Assembly: GCA_964455095.1 (NCBI GenBank)
Contig: CAYVUV010000191.1
Location: forward strand, 40,824 to 104,823
Reading direction: 5' to 3'
From: CAYVUV01 sp964455095
GTDB lineage: Bacteria > Desulfobacterota > Binatia > HRBIN30 > CADEER01
Length of the DNA stretch: 64,000 nt
In this document: piece after piece, positions 16,295 through 25,653 of the stretch
Position numbering within the stretch: position 1 is the first letter of the stretch
How the letters are laid out: each line of letters begins with the position of its first letter
Position numbers and translations under genes: made by a program
The notes under the pieces: model-generated
What the model saw: only the letters and a program-made list of their open reading frames with translations
What the model was told of the DNA's origin: nothing
Databases searched by the model: none

Positions 16295-19200
16295 ATGCGC
16301 TGCTCCACCTGCCAGGCCGAGAACCTCGCCGATTCCCGCTTCTGCACCAGCTGCGGGGCGAAGTTGGAGTCCGCCTGCTCCGCCTGCGGCACGGCTAATC
16401 CGGCCGCCGCACGGTTCTGCCGCCAGTGCGGCACGGCCCTGCACGCGGCCGACCCCGCGCCGGCGCCCGACCCGCGCGCCTACACGCCGAAGCACCTCGC
16501 CGAGCGCATCCTCACCTCGCGCAGCGCCCTCGAGGGCGAACGCAAGCAGGTCACGGTGCTGTTCGCCGATGTCCAGGGCTCGATGGCGCTCGCCGAGCAG
16601 GTCGATCCGGAAGAGTGGCACCGCATCATGGACCGCCTCTTTTCCGTGCTGTCCGACGGCGTGCACCGCTTCGAGGGCACGATCAACCAGTACACCGGCG
16701 ACGGCATCATGGCACTCTTCGGCGCGCCGCTGGCGCACGAAGACCACGCCCGCCGCGCCTGCTACGCGGCGCTCTACCTCGGCGAGCGACTGCGCGAGTT
16801 GGGCGAGGAGCTCAAGCGGCGCCAGGGCCTGCGCTTCTCGGTGCGCATGGGATTGAACTCCGGCGAGGTGATCGTCGGCCGCATCGGCGACGACCTGCGC
16901 ATGGACTATACCGCCCAGGGCCACACGGTCGGGCTCGCCGCGCGCATGGAGCAACTCGCCGACGCCGGCACCGCGTACCTCACCGAGCACACGGCGGCGC
17001 TGGTCACCGGCTTCTTCCGCCTGCGCGATCTCGGCGCCTTCGCCGTCAAGGGCGTGCGCGAGCCGATGCGCGTTTACGAGCTGCAGGGCATCGGCCCGTT
17101 GCGCACCCGCCTCGAGGTGTCGCGCGCGCGCGGCTTCTCGCGCTTTGTCGGCCGCGACGAGGAGATGACGGCACTCGATGCCGGCCGTGCCCGCGCGCTG
17201 GCTGGCAACGGACAGGCGATCGGCATCGTCGCCGGTCCGGGGCTGGGCAAGAGCCGGCTGTGCTACGAGTTCGCGCAGCGCTGCCGGGTCCAGGGCATCG
17301 CCGTATACGAGGCGCACTGCGTCTCGCACGGGACGATGATTCCCTTCCTGCCCATCCTCGAGTTGCTGCGCGGCTACTTCGGCGTCGCCGACCAGGACAG
17401 CGACGAGACAGCGCGCCGCAAGGTGGCGGGCACGCTGTTGCTGCACGATCAGGAGCTGACCGAGAGCCTGCCGCTGCTGCTCGATTTTCTCGGCGTGCCC
17501 GACCCCGACCACCCGGCGCCGCGCATCGATCCCGAGGCGCGCCACCGCCAGCTGGTCGGCATGGCGCAGCGCGTGATGCAGTCGCGCAGCCGGCGCGAAG
17601 CGGCGCTGCTGCTGGTCGAGGATCTGCACTGGATCGACGGCGGCAGCGAGGCCTTCCTGAAGAGTCTCGCCGACGCGCTGCCGGGAACACGCACGTTGCT
17701 GGTGGTGAACTTTCGACCCGAGTATGCCGGCGACTGGTTGCAGGCGGAGGGCGGCACGGCGGCGCGGCGCCGCCACCTGGTGGCGTTGCCGCCGCTCGGG
17801 TCCGAAGCGATCGGCGAGCTGCTGGCGGATCTGCTCGGCACCGACCCGACGCTGGCGGGGTTGGCCGCGTTGTTGCGCGAGCGCACCGGCGGCAATCCGT
17901 TCTTCATCGAGGAAGTGGTCCAGTCGATGGCGGAGTCGGGCGCATTGGCCGGCAGCCGCGGCGCCTATCGCTTGCTGCACGACGTCGCGGAGGTGCCCAT
18001 CCCCGCCACCGTGCAAGCGGTGCTCGCCGCGCGCATCGACCGCCTGGGGGAAGGCGACAAAGCCGTGTTGCAGACCGCTGCGGTGATCGGGCGCGAGGTC
18101 GCCGAGCCGGTGTTGCGCGGCGTGGTCGAGACGCTCGGCGAGCCGCCGGTGGCCGAGCTCGCCGCGGCTTTGCGCGCCCTGGTCGCGGCCGAGTTCCTCT
18201 ACCAGGAAAGCGTCTACCCGGAGGCGGTCTACGCCTTCAAGCATCCGCTGACGCAGGAAGTCGCCTACCGCTCACAGCTCGCCGAGCGCCGCGCCCGCGT
18301 GCACGCCGCCGTGGCGGAGGTGATCGCGGCGCTCAATCCGGACAAGCTCGACGAGCGCGCGGCGCTGCTGGCGCATCACTGCGAAGGCGCGGGCGACGCG
18401 CTGGCCGCGGCGCGCTGGAGCCGGCGCGCGGCGCAGTGGGTGCGGGTGAGCAACTTCCCCGAGGCGCAGCGCCATTGGGGCAACGTGCGCGCGCTGCTGG
18501 CGCGCGTGCCGGAGTCGCCGGCCACCATGGAGCTGGCCCTCGACGCGTGTATCCAGCTGCTCGAGATCGGCTGGCGCCTGGCCATCTCGGCCGACGAGGC
18601 GGCGGCGGTCTTCGCCGAGGGGCAGCAACTGGCCTGGCGCAGCGGCAACCCGCGCTCGATGGCGATGCTGATCAACGCCTACGGCGTCGTGCGCAGTCAC
18701 TTCGGCAGCGCCGACGATTTCGTCGACAGCAGCCGACTGGCGACGCGCGTGGCGGAGTACGCCGACGATGCGGCGCTGCAGCTCATCACGCGCACGCGCC
18801 TGGTCATCGCCCTGGGCTCCGCCGGGTTGCTGCGCGAGGCGCTCGAGCTCAGCGAGCCGGCGGTGGACGCGCCGCCGTCGGATCTGCGGCTCGGCGCCGC
18901 GGTGCTCGGCTACAGCCCGTACCTGCGTTTGCTGCGCGAGCGCGGCAAGCTGCTCATCGATCTCGGCCGCCTGGCGGACGGCGAGCGCGATCTCGAGCGC
19001 GCCGCGCAACTGGCGCGCGAGCACGGCGACCTCGAAGTGCTCGGCAACATCCACCGTGAGTATGTGTCGCTGGCCCGCATCCGCGGCGACACCGAGTCGG
19101 CGCTCGCCCACGCGCGCGAGACCATGCGCATCGCCGACAAGCTCGGCAGCCCGTTCTTCCGCGCCGGGGTGTGCCTGTCGCTCGGCCAGGCGCACACGTT

Positions 19201-19687
19201 GAGCGGCCGTTGGGAGGACGCGTTGCGCGCGCTGGAGGAAGGGCTGGGGCTGGCGCGCGCCGGGCAAGCGAGCGTCGAGACCGAGCCGCTGGCGCTGGCC
19301 TGGCTCGCCGGCGTGCACCGCGCGCGCGGCGATCTGAAAGTCGCATTGGCGGCCGCGGAGGCTGGGTTGGCCGCCGCAACGCAGCGGCGCACGCGTTTGG
19401 CCGAGTGCATCGCGCACATCGCCCGGTCTCGCATCATGCTGCGCGCCTTCACGCCGGCGACGCACGCTGCGATCAACACGGCGTTGGGGCAGGCGCTGGC
19501 ACTGGTCGAAGAAACCGGCGCGCGCAGCAACGAGCCGTTCGTGCGCGTCGAGCTGGCGCGCCTGGCGGCGATGGCCGGCGACGAAGCGGCGCGCCAGCGC
19601 GAGCTGCGCGCGGCGTACGAGCAGTTCACCGCCATGGGCGCCGGCCCGCGCGCCGCCCGCCTGGCGCGCGAGCTGCGCGGCGAGTGA
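16295..19687 (+). CDS. Class III adenylate/guanylate cyclase - AAA ATPase - TPR regulator
   Basis: 1130 residues. Residues 1-47 form two tandem zinc ribbons (CSTC...CTSC and CSAC...CRQC). The cyclase domain follows at about 80-250, with metal-binding Asp near 92 (VTVLFADVQGSM) and 136 (NQYTGDGIMALFG). An AAA/STAND-like ATPase domain has its Walker A near 312-320 (AGPGLGKSR) and Walker B near 440 (LLLVEDLHWID). The C-terminal half is TPR-like helical repeats. The architecture is known from soil proteobacteria and actinobacteria and probably couples signal binding to cyclic nucleotide production. It is cytoplasmic, since no membrane segment is seen. Confidence 0.9.
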   Translation: MRCSTCQAENLADSRFCTSCGAKLESACSACGTANPAAARFCRQCGTALHAADPAPAPDPRAYTPKHLAERILTSRSALEGERKQVTVLFADVQGSMALAEQVDPEEWHRIMDRLFSVLSDGVHRFEGTINQYTGDGIMALFGAPLAHEDHARRACYAALYLGERLRELGEELKRRQGLRFSVRMGLNSGEVIVGRIGDDLRMDYTAQGHTVGLAARMEQLADAGTAYLTEHTAALVTGFFRLRDLGAFAVKGVREPMRVYELQGIGPLRTRLEVSRARGFSRFVGRDEEMTALDAGRARALAGNGQAIGIVAGPGLGKSRLCYEFAQRCRVQGIAVYEAHCVSHGTMIPFLPILELLRGYFGVADQDSDETARRKVAGTLLLHDQELTESLPLLLDFLGVPDPDHPAPRIDPEARHRQLVGMAQRVMQSRSRREAALLLVEDLHWIDGGSEAFLKSLADALPGTRTLLVVNFRPEYAGDWLQAEGGTAARRRHLVALPPLGSEAIGELLADLLGTDPTLAGLAALLRERTGGNPFFIEEVVQSMAESGALAGSRGAYRLLHDVAEVPIPATVQAVLAARIDRLGEGDKAVLQTAAVIGREVAEPVLRGVVETLGEPPVAELAAALRALVAAEFLYQESVYPEAVYAFKHPLTQEVAYRSQLAERRARVHAAVAEVIAALNPDKLDERAALLAHHCEGAGDALAAARWSRRAAQWVRVSNFPEAQRHWGNVRALLARVPESPATMELALDACIQLLEIGWRLAISADEAAAVFAEGQQLAWRSGNPRSMAMLINAYGVVRSHFGSADDFVDSSRLATRVAEYADDAALQLITRTRLVIALGSAGLLREALELSEPAVDAPPSDLRLGAAVLGYSPYLRLLRERGKLLIDLGRLADGERDLERAAQLAREHGDLEVLGNIHREYVSLARIRGDTESALAHARETMRIADKLGSPFFRAGVCLSLGQAHTLSGRWEDALRALEEGLGLARAGQASVETEPLALAWLAGVHRARGDLKVALAAAEAGLAAATQRRTRLAECIAHIARSRIMLRAFTPATHAAINTALGQALALVEETGARSNEPFVRVELARLAAMAGDEAARQRELRAAYEQFTAMGAGPRAARLARELRGE

Positions 19688-20914
19688 TCAGACGCGTTCG
19701 ATGATGGTGGTGATCCCCATGCCGCCGCCGATGCAGAGCGTCGCCAGGCCGACGGTCTTGTTGCGCCGCTCGAGCTCGTCGAGCAGGGTGCCGAGCAGCA
19801 TGCCGCCGGTGGCGCCGAGCGGGTGGCCGAGCGCAATGGCGCCGCCGTTGACGTTGATCTTATCGCGCGGAATGGCGAGGTCGCGCATCACCTTGAGCGG
19901 CACGACGGCGAAGGCCTCGTTGATTTCGAACAGATCGACGTCGCCGATCGCCATGCCGGCCTTCTTCAGCGCTCGCTGCGTCGCCGGCACCGGCGCGGTG
20001 AGCATGATCACCGGCTCGGCGCCGCAGGTCGCGGTGGCGACGATGCGGGCGCGCGGCTTGATGCCGTGCGCTTTGACGTAGGCCTCCGAGGCCAAGAGCA
20101 CGGCGGAGGCGCCGTCGACGATACCGGAGGAGTTGCCCGCCGTGTGCACGTGCTGCAGGGCTTTCACCTGCGGATAGCGCTTCATCGCTCGCGCATCGAG
20201 GCTCAGGCCGTCGCCGCCCTCGGGCACGAACTTGCCCAGCTCGATGAACGACGCCTTCAGGCTCCCCAGCCCTTCGACCGTGGTCTCGGGTCGCGGGTAC
20301 TCGTCGCGGTCGAGCAGCAACTTGCCCGACAGGTCTTTCACCGGCACCAGGCTCTTGAGCCGGCCCTCGGCAAACGCGCGCTGCGCGTGCTGCTGGCTCT
20401 CCCAGGCGAACTGGTCGCATTCCTCGCGCGAGATGCCCTCGAGCGTGGCGATGAGATCGGCCGAGATGCCCTGCGGCACGATCGGGTGCAGCTCGATCAG
20501 GTGCGGGTTGTTGCCGTGCACGCCGCCGCCGTCGGACCCCATCGGCACGCGCGACATCGACTCGACGCCGCCGCCGACGACCAGGTCCTGCATGCCGCTG
20601 GCAACGCCCATGGCGGCGAAGTTGACCGCCTGCAACCCCGAGCCGCAGAAGCGGTTCAGCGACACGCCGGTAACCTCGTTGGGCCACCCGGCGGCGAGCG
20701 CTGCCATGCGGCCGATGCAAGCGCCCTGCTCGCCGACCTGCTGCACGCAGCCGGCGACGACGTCCTCGACGTCGGCGGGATCGAAGGCGCTGCGGCGCAG
20801 CCCGTTCAACGCCTGCGCCAGCAGCTCTTGCGGATGCACGCTCGCCAGCGCGCCGTTCGCCTTGCCCTTACCGCGCGGTGTGCGCACCGCGTCGATGATG
20901 TACGCCGTTCCCAT
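19688..20914 (-). CDS. Acetyl-CoA C-acyltransferase (thiolase)
   Basis: 408 residues. The nucleophile Cys is at about residue 90 in SLNRFCGSGLQAVNFAA. The other catalytic elements are NEAFAVVPL, NGGAIALGHPLGATG and the second Cys in LCIGGGMG. It catalyses thiolytic cleavage of 3-ketoacyl-CoA, or the reverse condensation. The stop codon abuts that of the cyclase gene, and the hotdog thioesterase gene is 24 bp upstream on the same strand, so a thioesterase-thiolase operon is likely. Together with the acyl-CoA dehydrogenase it points to fatty or dicarboxylic acyl-CoA degradation. Confidence 0.94.
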   Translation of the reverse strand: MGTAYIIDAVRTPRGKGKANGALASVHPQELLAQALNGLRRSAFDPADVEDVVAGCVQQVGEQGACIGRMAALAAGWPNEVTGVSLNRFCGSGLQAVNFAAMGVASGMQDLVVGGGVESMSRVPMGSDGGGVHGNNPHLIELHPIVPQGISADLIATLEGISREECDQFAWESQQHAQRAFAEGRLKSLVPVKDLSGKLLLDRDEYPRPETTVEGLGSLKASFIELGKFVPEGGDGLSLDARAMKRYPQVKALQHVHTAGNSSGIVDGASAVLLASEAYVKAHGIKPRARIVATATCGAEPVIMLTAPVPATQRALKKAGMAIGDVDLFEINEAFAVVPLKVMRDLAIPRDKINVNGGAIALGHPLGATGGMLLGTLLDELERRNKTVGLATLCIGGGMGITTIIERV

Positions 20915-20938
20915 GCGTCCGTCCTCCGTTGTTCGTTG

Positions 20939-21403
20939 TTACTCGGATCTTGTGCCGACGGTCTGTCCCGCCAGGTCGGTGCCCGGGTCGAGGCAGAGCA
21001 GGCGCACGCGACCCGTCGCGACGATCTGGCCCGCTTCGTTGCGCACCATCGCCTCCCAGATCTGTGTGCGGCGGCCGCGGCTGATCGGCGTCGCCGTGAT
21101 GCGCACGCGCCCGCTGCGCACGGCGCGCACGAAGCTGGTGTGATTTTCAACCCCGACCACCGACTGACCGCGCGCCACCGCGAAGAGGCCGGCGCCGGTC
21201 GAGCAAGCCGACTCGATGACGGCGCAGTGCATGCCGCCGTGCACGATGCCGTACGGCTGATGATGGCGCCCATCGATGTCGTACTCGAGCACCACCTCGT
21301 CGGCCGAGGCGCTGACGACGTGTACGCCCATGCCGGCGTCGAAGCCAACCGTCAGGCGCTCGTTCATCTTGCGCACAAGCTCCGCATCCATCTCGTTCGC
21401 CAT
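20939..21403 (-). CDS. PaaI-type hotdog-fold thioesterase
   Basis: 154 residues. The hotdog motif HHQPYGIVHGGMHCAVIESA is at the expected position (about residues 47-66), and SGRVRITATPISRGRRTQIW forms the second half. This size and motif fit PaaI/4-hydroxybenzoyl-CoA-type acyl-CoA thioesterases, which form dimers or tetramers. It precedes the thiolase gene by 24 bp and is probably co-transcribed. The acyl-CoA substrate is unknown. Confidence 0.88.
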   Translation of the reverse strand: MANEMDAELVRKMNERLTVGFDAGMGVHVVSASADEVVLEYDIDGRHHQPYGIVHGGMHCAVIESACSTGAGLFAVARGQSVVGVENHTSFVRAVRSGRVRITATPISRGRRTQIWEAMVRNEAGQIVATGRVRLLCLDPGTDLAGQTVGTRSE

Positions 21404-21563
21404 CGGACCTCTCTCGCGGGTGGGGAAGGGCAGATAGTAGTGAAATTCAGCGCCGGAAGCGACGCTGGGCCCAGCCCTGGCTGAAGAACGATATCTCCGC
21501 GAATCCTCCTCGGTTCAGCGCCGCCGGCGTGCTATCGGGCAGCGGAGGGGGGGAGGGACCGAG

Positions 21564-22604
21564 ATGAAAGCCATCGTCCTGCACGGGCCACGCGACGTAC
21601 GTGTCGATTCGGTTCCGGATGCCCACTTGTCGGACCGCCGCAGCGCGGTCGTAAGGATATCGCGGGCGTCGATCTGTGGATCGGACCTCCACCTCTACCA
21701 CGGCATCGTGCCGGTGATTCCGGGAACCACCATCGGCCACGAATGCGTTGGCGTGGTGGAGGAAATCGGCGCCGACGTGCGCCGCTTCCGCAAGGGGCAG
21801 CGCGTCATCGTGCCCGGCGTCGTGGGCTGTGGCGACTGCGATCCTTGCCGGCGCGGCTACGTCGTCGGCTGCGAGCGCCTGCTGAACAAGGTCTACGGCA
21901 TCATGCCCGATCTTCCCGGCGCCCAGGCGGAGGCGATCACCGTCCCGAATGCCGACATGAATCTGTGGCCGTCGCCTGCCGATCTCTCCGACGAGCAGGT
22001 GCTGTTTCTGACCGACATTCTCCCGACCGGGTACTATGCGGTCGAGAACGCATCGCTGAAACCGGGCGATACCGTCGTGGTGATCGGCTGTGGCCCGGTC
22101 GGCCTGGCGGCGATCAGCTGTGCCGGGTTGTTCGGCCCTGCCAAAATTCTAGCCGTCGACCGAGTCGACTACCGCCTCGCGCATGCCGCCCGCCTCGGCG
22201 CCGTGCCCATCGATGCCAGCCGCCACGACGTGCGCAACGCCGTTCTCGAAGCCACCGACGGCCGCGGCGCCCAGGCGGTCATCGAAGCGGTCGGGGCGGT
22301 GGAAACGGTGCACCTGGCGTTCGAGCTGGTGCGCGTCGGCGGACACATCTCGGTGGTGGGTGTTCTCCTCAAGGACGACTTCTCGTTTCCCATGGGCGCC
22401 GCGTTCATGAAGGACATCACCTTCCGCGTTGGCTTGGTGAACGTCCCGGGCTACGTGGCGACCCTCTTGCCCTTGATTCGCAGCGGGCGCATCGACCCGA
22501 CGCAGCTGATCACGCACCGTATGAATCTTGTCGAAGGCACGCGCGCCTACGAGCTGTTCGACGGCAAACTGGACGGCTGCCTCAAAGTGTCGCTGACGCC
22601 GTGA
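21564..22604 (+). CDS. Zinc-dependent alcohol dehydrogenase (medium-chain, MDR family)
   Basis: 346 residues. Catalytic-zinc ligands are in SICGSDLHLYHG and GHECVGVVEEIG. The structural-zinc loop reads GCGDCDPCRRGYVVGCE with four Cys. The Rossmann segment is VVVIGCGPVGLAAISCAGLFG, and the lobe TDILPTGYYAVENASLKPGD precedes it. The group resembles formaldehyde/glutathione-independent and threonine-dehydrogenase-like MDR members. The physiological alcohol is unknown. It is divergent from the thioesterase gene. Confidence 0.9.
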   Translation: MKAIVLHGPRDVRVDSVPDAHLSDRRSAVVRISRASICGSDLHLYHGIVPVIPGTTIGHECVGVVEEIGADVRRFRKGQRVIVPGVVGCGDCDPCRRGYVVGCERLLNKVYGIMPDLPGAQAEAITVPNADMNLWPSPADLSDEQVLFLTDILPTGYYAVENASLKPGDTVVVIGCGPVGLAAISCAGLFGPAKILAVDRVDYRLAHAARLGAVPIDASRHDVRNAVLEATDGRGAQAVIEAVGAVETVHLAFELVRVGGHISVVGVLLKDDFSFPMGAAFMKDITFRVGLVNVPGYVATLLPLIRSGRIDPTQLITHRMNLVEGTRAYELFDGKLDGCLKVSLTP

Positions 22605-22673
22605 AGGTGGATGACGTCGGACGCCATTCCCACCGAAGCGATCTGCTGCCGTGCGGTGAGCCGGCGAACACCT

Positions 22674-23057
22674 CTACGCTGGCGAAGACGGTGCCGATGG
22701 CGTGCGGATGTAGGCCACGATGAACAGCGCGCCGAGGACGAGGTCAATCGCGCCGAACCCCAGCGTCATTGCCGAAAGGCGGTGTTGGAGAAAGAGCACG
22801 ACCGTCGCGATGCCAAAGCCTGCCTTTTCCAAGACGGATGGAATCATCAGCGGGCGATAGCGCACCGGGTCGCGCGCCAGGATCAGGAACACGACCTGGA
22901 ACGCCACCGCGGTGCCGATGAATCCATAGAAGAATTCCGGGTGAGTGATCGGCGGTGGCGTGTCACGCCCCACCTGCTCCTCCAGGAAGTATTGCGGCAG
23001 CATCACGATCAGGCCGTAGATGCCGGCAAACAGGAAGACTCGTTTAGCGAAGTTCAA
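22674..23057 (-). CDS. Hypothetical four-helix membrane protein
   Basis: 127 residues, not recognised. Four hydrophobic segments can be seen: VFLFAGIYGLIVML at the N-terminus, FYGFIGTAVAFQVVFLIL, FGIATVVLFL, and FGAIDLVLGALFIVAYI near the C-terminus. There is no signal peptide cleavage site. It stands between the alcohol dehydrogenase (convergent) and the SDR stump, transcribed toward the former. Confidence 0.8.
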   Translation of the reverse strand: MNFAKRVFLFAGIYGLIVMLPQYFLEEQVGRDTPPPITHPEFFYGFIGTAVAFQVVFLILARDPVRYRPLMIPSVLEKAGFGIATVVLFLQHRLSAMTLGFGAIDLVLGALFIVAYIRTPSAPSSPA

Positions 23058-23107
23058 CCGCCCCTCCCGGCTGCCGTTTTTACCTCAATCGACTTGCCCG
23101 GCCAAAA

Positions 23108-23188
23108 TCAAATGCGAGCCCAGACCTCGAGACCCCGTGAGTAACGCATGGCGATCCGATCGGTGAGCTTGAACAGGTCGAGAATCAT
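23108..23188 (-). pseudogene. Stump of a short-chain dehydrogenase (N-terminal remnant)
   Basis: A 26-codon open frame (MILDLFKLTDRIAMRYSRGL, then a few more residues and a stop). The first 13 residues match the usual opening of many bacterial SDRs (MILDxFxLTDxxA...). The GxxxGxG nucleotide-binding loop that should follow is missing; RGL could be its last part. The ATG overlaps the upstream reductase stop by 4 bp, the pattern of a coupled two-gene operon. I infer that most of an SDR gene was deleted here. A real 26-residue peptide is the alternative. Confidence 0.45.
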
Positions 23189-24258
23189 TCGCTCCTCCGT
23201 CTCTGCAGCGCTGGCGCGGCGCGGCCGCTGACCAGCGGCAGGTCGAGGTACGTGCGAATGCCGGGCGCGGCGCGGCAGACGTAGGGGATGGCGTTCACGC
23301 AGTGCATGGCGGTGGCGACGATGCCGCGGTTGCGCTTCAGACCCTCGGCGATCGAATCGGGGTGCAGACCGTGAAAGCTCACCTTCACCGGTGGATCGCC
23401 CTGCACCTCGACCTCGAAGCGCTCGCCTTGCGGCCCGAAGCTCCACGCCGGATCGAGGTGCTCCTGGCCCATGAACCAATTGGTGCGGACCGTCATGAAG
23501 CTCGCGCCGTCGACCGTCCCTTCCCACGTGAAGCGCTGTGCGGCGACTCGTCCGGGGGGAATCGGACCGATGGGCGAATCGATCGGACGCGTCGCCACCG
23601 CGATCTCGTGCCGCGTCGTCTTCTGCTCGTCCAGCTCGACGCACAGCTCGGCGGCGACCATGTCGATCGACTGGAAGAAGCCGGTGGCGAGCAACGACAC
23701 CATCGGACTTTGCGCCGCTTCGTCCGGCGTCTTGCCGAACAGCATGATGTCGCCGATCACGCTCGGCGCGTTGTAGGTGCGGATGTCGGAGAACTCCTCC
23801 GCGCGCACGTGCGTGATGCTGCCGGACAGCGCCGAGATCATCAGCGGGAATCGTTCGGTGATGCCGCCGGGATGGATGCCGGTGCCGTGCAGCGTCACCC
23901 CGCCGACGTGACAGGCGCCTTCGAGCGCGGCGAAGTCTTGTGCGCGCCACGGGAAGAACCAGCCGAGCGGCGTGACGACGTTCTTGCCGGAGCGCAGGAT
24001 GCGCTCGACCAGCGCGGCGTCGGCAAAGATGGGGCTGTACAGCACACAATCCGCCTCGAGCGCGAGCAGCGCATCGACATCGCGGGTCGCGGTGACGCCG
24101 AGCGGCGCGACGCCGGCCAGCTCGCCCGCATCGCGGCCGTCCTTGGAGTGGCTGTGGACCCAACAGCCGACCAGCTCGAGCTCGGGATGATGGACGATCC
24201 CCTGAATCGCCGCGCAGCCGACACCGCCGGTAGCCCATTGGATGACCCGGTATTTCAT
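23185..24258 (-). CDS. Dihydrodipicolinate-reductase-like NAD(P)-dependent amine/amino dehydrogenase family
   Basis: 357 residues. The N-terminal Rossmann motif is MKYRVIQWATGGVGCAAIQG, followed by ELELVGCWVHSHSKDGRDAG. The family members act as 2,4-diaminopentanoate dehydrogenase-like or uncharacterised reductases, and are frequent in hydrocarbon- and steroid-degrading actinobacteria. The C-terminal tail carries the substrate half (TGIHPGGITERFPL). The substrate is unknown. It overlaps the SDR stump by 4 bp, so it was probably the first gene of a two-gene reductase operon. Confidence 0.85.
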   Translation of the reverse strand: MKYRVIQWATGGVGCAAIQGIVHHPELELVGCWVHSHSKDGRDAGELAGVAPLGVTATRDVDALLALEADCVLYSPIFADAALVERILRSGKNVVTPLGWFFPWRAQDFAALEGACHVGGVTLHGTGIHPGGITERFPLMISALSGSITHVRAEEFSDIRTYNAPSVIGDIMLFGKTPDEAAQSPMVSLLATGFFQSIDMVAAELCVELDEQKTTRHEIAVATRPIDSPIGPIPPGRVAAQRFTWEGTVDGASFMTVRTNWFMGQEHLDPAWSFGPQGERFEVEVQGDPPVKVSFHGLHPDSIAEGLKRNRGIVATAMHCVNAIPYVCRAAPGIRTYLDLPLVSGRAAPALQRRRSE

Positions 24259-24488
24259 TCGCTGACCCCCTCGCTGCGACGACGTGCGGACTGTTTGCCG
24301 CGCGGCGTCGAGGCGCGCAAGGAGAAGGCGGTTGGAACCAGGCCGTGAGCTTCGCTATGGGTCTCGAGACTTCTTTGGCGTGGCGCCGGGTGGCAGCGAT
24401 GGCGCGCTTCTATGCTGCGGAGCCACAATCGAAGCAAAAGCAGCGCACGGCCCAAGCCCTCTGGCCGGTAGCGCGATAGGAGAAACCG

Positions 24489-25346
24489 GTGATCGACCAT
24501 CAGCTCCTGGCGGATATCCAGCTCTTCGAGTTGCATGACGAGGAGGACCGAAAGGCCCTTGCGCAGCTTGTTGATCACATCCATCTGAAGCAGGGCGTGG
24601 AGCTCTTCGAGACCGGCGATCACGGCGACGAGCTGTATATCGTGCGAACCGGAAAAGTGGAGATTTTCATCCGCAACGTGGCCGGTGAGAAGATCGTCCT
24701 GACCGTCGCGGAGCAAGGAGACTTGTTCGGCGAGCTCGCGATGTTGGACAGCGGACCGCGCTCAGCGACGGCCGTCGCGCTCGAAGACGCCGAGCTCCTG
24801 GCCCTCAACCGCGACAACCTTCTGCTCTTCTTCCAAAGGAAACCCGATGCGGCGCTCGACATGATCGCCGCCATGGGCGCCATGATCCGCAAAGCCGACG
24901 ACATCCTCCGCACGCGCGTGTCGCGCAACGTGAACGAGGAGGTCGCAGAGCAACTGACGGTCATTCAGCGTATCGCGGATTGGATCGCATGGTTCAGCGG
25001 CAGCATGCCGTTCCTGGCGCTCAATACGGGCTGGTTCGTCACGTGGGTGCTCATCAACACGTTCGACGTCGGAATCCGCCAGTTCGATCCGTACCCGTTT
25101 GGGCTCCTCACGATGATCGTGTCGCTCGAAGCGATCTTCCTGTCCATCTTCGTTCTGATCAGCCAGAACCGGCAGGCCGAGAAGGACCGCGTCCGGTCGA
25201 ACGTCGACTATGAAGTGAACGTGAAAGCGGAATTGGAAGTCGCCTACCTGCACGAGAAAACCGACCGGCTGCACGAGAAGATGCTCGAAGAGTTTGCGAA
25301 ACTGGAGAAGGCGATCGGGTCCAAGAGCGTCGCAGCGCAGGACTAA
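24489..25346 (+). CDS. Cyclic nucleotide-binding domain fused to DUF1003 membrane protein
   Basis: 285 residues, GTG start with AGGAGA just upstream. The N-terminal about 115 residues are a cNMP-binding beta barrel: ETGDHGDELYIVRTGKVEIF, FGELAMLDSGPRSATAVAL. The phosphate-binding-cassette Arg is in GPRSAT. A DUF1003 domain follows, with two membrane helices (FLALNTGWFVTWVLIN and LLTMIVSLEAIFLSIFVLIS). The charged C-terminal helix (VNVKAELEVAYLHEKTDRLH) may be a coiled coil. The role is unknown; a cyclic-nucleotide-gated membrane function is an inference. Confidence 0.88.
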   Translation: MIDHQLLADIQLFELHDEEDRKALAQLVDHIHLKQGVELFETGDHGDELYIVRTGKVEIFIRNVAGEKIVLTVAEQGDLFGELAMLDSGPRSATAVALEDAELLALNRDNLLLFFQRKPDAALDMIAAMGAMIRKADDILRTRVSRNVNEEVAEQLTVIQRIADWIAWFSGSMPFLALNTGWFVTWVLINTFDVGIRQFDPYPFGLLTMIVSLEAIFLSIFVLISQNRQAEKDRVRSNVDYEVNVKAELEVAYLHEKTDRLHEKMLEEFAKLEKAIGSKSVAAQD

Positions 25347-25653
25347 ATAGCAGTCGCAAGGTGAGCGGCGCCTTCCCGGTGGATGACCCCAATGCGTGGG
25401 GCGTCGAGTTTCCGCGACATCAGCGGCGTGACGGACCTTGGGGACGCGTTGAAGGTCAACTCTGCCTTCATGATCTTTGTGTTCTGACGTCCGGACGATC
25501 GAGTCTCGATCGTCCACCGGGGAGGACACGCCTCGGTCACTACGGAACGTAGGAGACGGCGCGGATCCAGGGGCGCCATGGTGCCGGTCGCCAGCGATGT
25601 GCAGGCATGTGGATTGCTTGAAGCGAACGACATCAGGACGCGAGGAGAATCCA
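25347..25653. other. Intergenic region with a perfect 11-bp hyphenated palindrome
   Basis: 307 bp between the DUF1003 and lysozyme genes. No coding frame is convincing. It contains the palindrome at 25493-25515, described separately. A purine-rich AGGAG at 25643-25647 is the ribosome-binding site of the downstream gene. No terminator T-tract is seen. Confidence 0.5.
25493..25515. repeat. Perfect 11-bp inverted repeat with one-base centre
   Basis: The arms GGACGATCGAG and CTCGATCGTCC flank a single T. Ungapped symmetry like this suits a dimeric DNA-binding protein, and the position about 140 bp upstream of the lysozyme start allows a regulatory role. A terminator for the upstream gene is less likely since no T-run follows. 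Confidence 0.5.

Noticed and set aside
12313..18244. Very long open frames on the strand opposite the subtilase and the cyclase gene
   Set aside because: They mirror real genes in high-GC DNA, have Arg- and Ala-rich composition and no family signature.
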